From JBHIYN01 sp041984235 (lineage in GTDB: Bacteria; Pseudomonadota; Gammaproteobacteria; Ga0077536): 64,000 bases of DNA. The stretch spans positions 1 through 64,000 of the forward strand of contig JBHIYN010000020.1 in NCBI GenBank assembly GCA_041984235.1, in the 5' to 3' direction. Under the pieces are notes generated by a model, which was given only the letters and a program-made list of their open reading frames with translations, had not been told where the DNA came from and searched no databases. Made by a program: the position numbers and the translations under genes. Shown here piece by piece: positions 63,269 to 64,000 of the stretch (position 1 is its first letter; each line of letters opens with the position of its first letter).

Positions 63269-64000
63269 CCGACTTCGTCTCCCACCCGAATGTCTCGGTG
63301 GTGACCGCGATCCTGCCGCAGCAAATCACCGGGCAGGTCATCGAGGAAGTCTTCGCCGCCGGCGATCGCAGCGCGCTGCTGATCAACGCACGCGGCACGC
63401 TGGTACGCGACCGCTGGTACCAGGCGCTGCTGCCGGTGATGAGCCCGGAGAAGGAGTACGTGCAGATCCTGGTCCCGGACCGCGAGGTGCCACGCATTCT
63501 CGAGGCCATCGTCGACGCGGGGCAGCTCTACCTGCCAGGCACCGGCGCGGTGTTCGCCGTGCCCTGTGACGAACTCGCGTGCAGCGAGGATTTCTCGCTG
63601 TGGGCGACGTCCGCATGGGAATCCGACGACTACAACGCGTCACGCAATTTCCGCGAGAACCTGACCGCGATTTTCTGCATCGTGCAGACCGACCAGACCG
63701 ACGCCATCTCGCGCGCGGCGATGTCGGTGGGCGCGCACGGGCCGGTGATCTACTACTGCGAGGGGCGCGGCCTGCGCGATCGCCTCGGCTGGCTGCGCAT
63801 CACCAAGAAGAACGACAAGGAAGTGATCGTGGTGATCGTCGACAATGCCGATGCGGTCGCCGTGACCGAGGCCATGATCGACGCCGGCGACATCGACCTG
63901 CCCGGGCGCGGCTTCCTCTACCGCATGCCGGTTCAGATGGGCGTGATCAACATCGGCTCGCATTTCGGTCGCCGCCGCCACGCCGCCAGCATGCAGCAGA
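63265..64000 (+). CDS. Duplicated PII-like protein (partial, runs off the window)
   Basis: ATG 63265 overlaps the DUF1538 stop. The open frame continues to the last base with no stop, so it is at least 245 aa. Two halves share a PII-like pattern: residues about 8-100 (VSVVTAILPQQITGQVIEEVFAAGDRSALL and an end strand GTGAVFAVPCDE), and about 130-235 (LTAIFCIVQTDQTDAISRAAMSVGAHG and IDLPGRGFLYRMPVQ). PII-like proteins beside DUF1538 transporters probably gate them by binding nucleotides. It is not the classical GlnB (no Tyr51 T-loop). Confidence 0.72.
   Translation, partial: MTDFVSHPNVSVVTAILPQQITGQVIEEVFAAGDRSALLINARGTLVRDRWYQALLPVMSPEKEYVQILVPDREVPRILEAIVDAGQLYLPGTGAVFAVPCDELACSEDFSLWATSAWESDDYNASRNFRENLTAIFCIVQTDQTDAISRAAMSVGAHGPVIYYCEGRGLRDRLGWLRITKKNDKEVIVVIVDNADAVAVTEAMIDAGDIDLPGRGFLYRMPVQMGVINIGSHFGRRRHAASMQQ

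Overview
The window is about 64 kb of high-GC bacterial chromosome, most likely from a gammaproteobacterium. I base this on the minor-pilin operon (fimT/pilV/pilW/pilX/pilY1/pilE), the sigma-54 promoters, the PEP-CTERM protein, the PnuT-type thiamine operon and the PntAB transhydrogenase; I do not assign an order. Coding density is high, most genes have clear Shine-Dalgarno sequences, and no tRNA, rRNA or CRISPR array was seen.

Layout. 1-2.6 kb is the distal tail of an integron cassette array: two complete cassettes, one of unknown function and one encoding a membrane-anchored receiver-like protein, with recognisable attC sites and a visibly lower GC content. It ends at an attC half-site against an IS110/IS1111-type transposase remnant, which has also replaced the 3' end of a metallo-beta-lactamase-fold gene. 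4-12 kb carries small accessory enzymes: two SnoaL-like proteins, a methyltransferase, a GFA-family protein, a DUF7064-like protein, a PEP-CTERM protein behind a possible sigma-54 promoter, a zinc-ribbon protein with three internal repeats, and a DUF2059-like secreted protein that lacks a normal start codon. 12.6-19.6 kb is the type IV pilus minor-pilin/PilY1 operon. 19.6-21.5 kb is a cytochrome c/PQQ-propeller protein. 22.2-26.1 kb is a leftward thiamine-salvage operon (TPP riboswitch, TonB receptor, thiamine-binding protein, PnuT, kinase).

26.7-32.9 kb holds a Fae-family protein without the catalytic His, a GGDEF-EAL protein, a hydroxypyruvate/glyoxylate reductase, FolD and glycerate kinase, a set that suggests C1/C2 metabolism. 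33-36 kb is pntAB, followed by a PPOX-type flavoprotein and a glutathione S-transferase.

37.8-58.4 kb is a contiguous amide/urea nitrogen island: formamidase (fmdA) and fmdB, an orphan recombinase-like protein, a first Urt/Fmd-type ABC transporter, a porin, a complete second transporter urtABCDE, a nickel permease and ureDABCEFG. Four sigma-54 -24/-12 elements, all with exact 10-nt GG-to-GC spacing, precede fmdA, the first transporter, the porin/urtA unit and urtB. A shared TTTAGTGCAWAAA-like box lies 61-62 bp upstream of three of them, and a palindromic version lies upstream of the fourth. This is the best candidate in the window for an undescribed regulatory unit: one enhancer-binding protein coordinating amide and urea capture, hydrolysis and cofactor supply.

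58.4-64 kb has a secreted protein of unknown function, a pilin-like membrane protein, a SoxYZ-like carrier, a GNAT acetyltransferase, and a DUF1538 membrane protein overlapping a duplicated PII-like gene that runs off the window.
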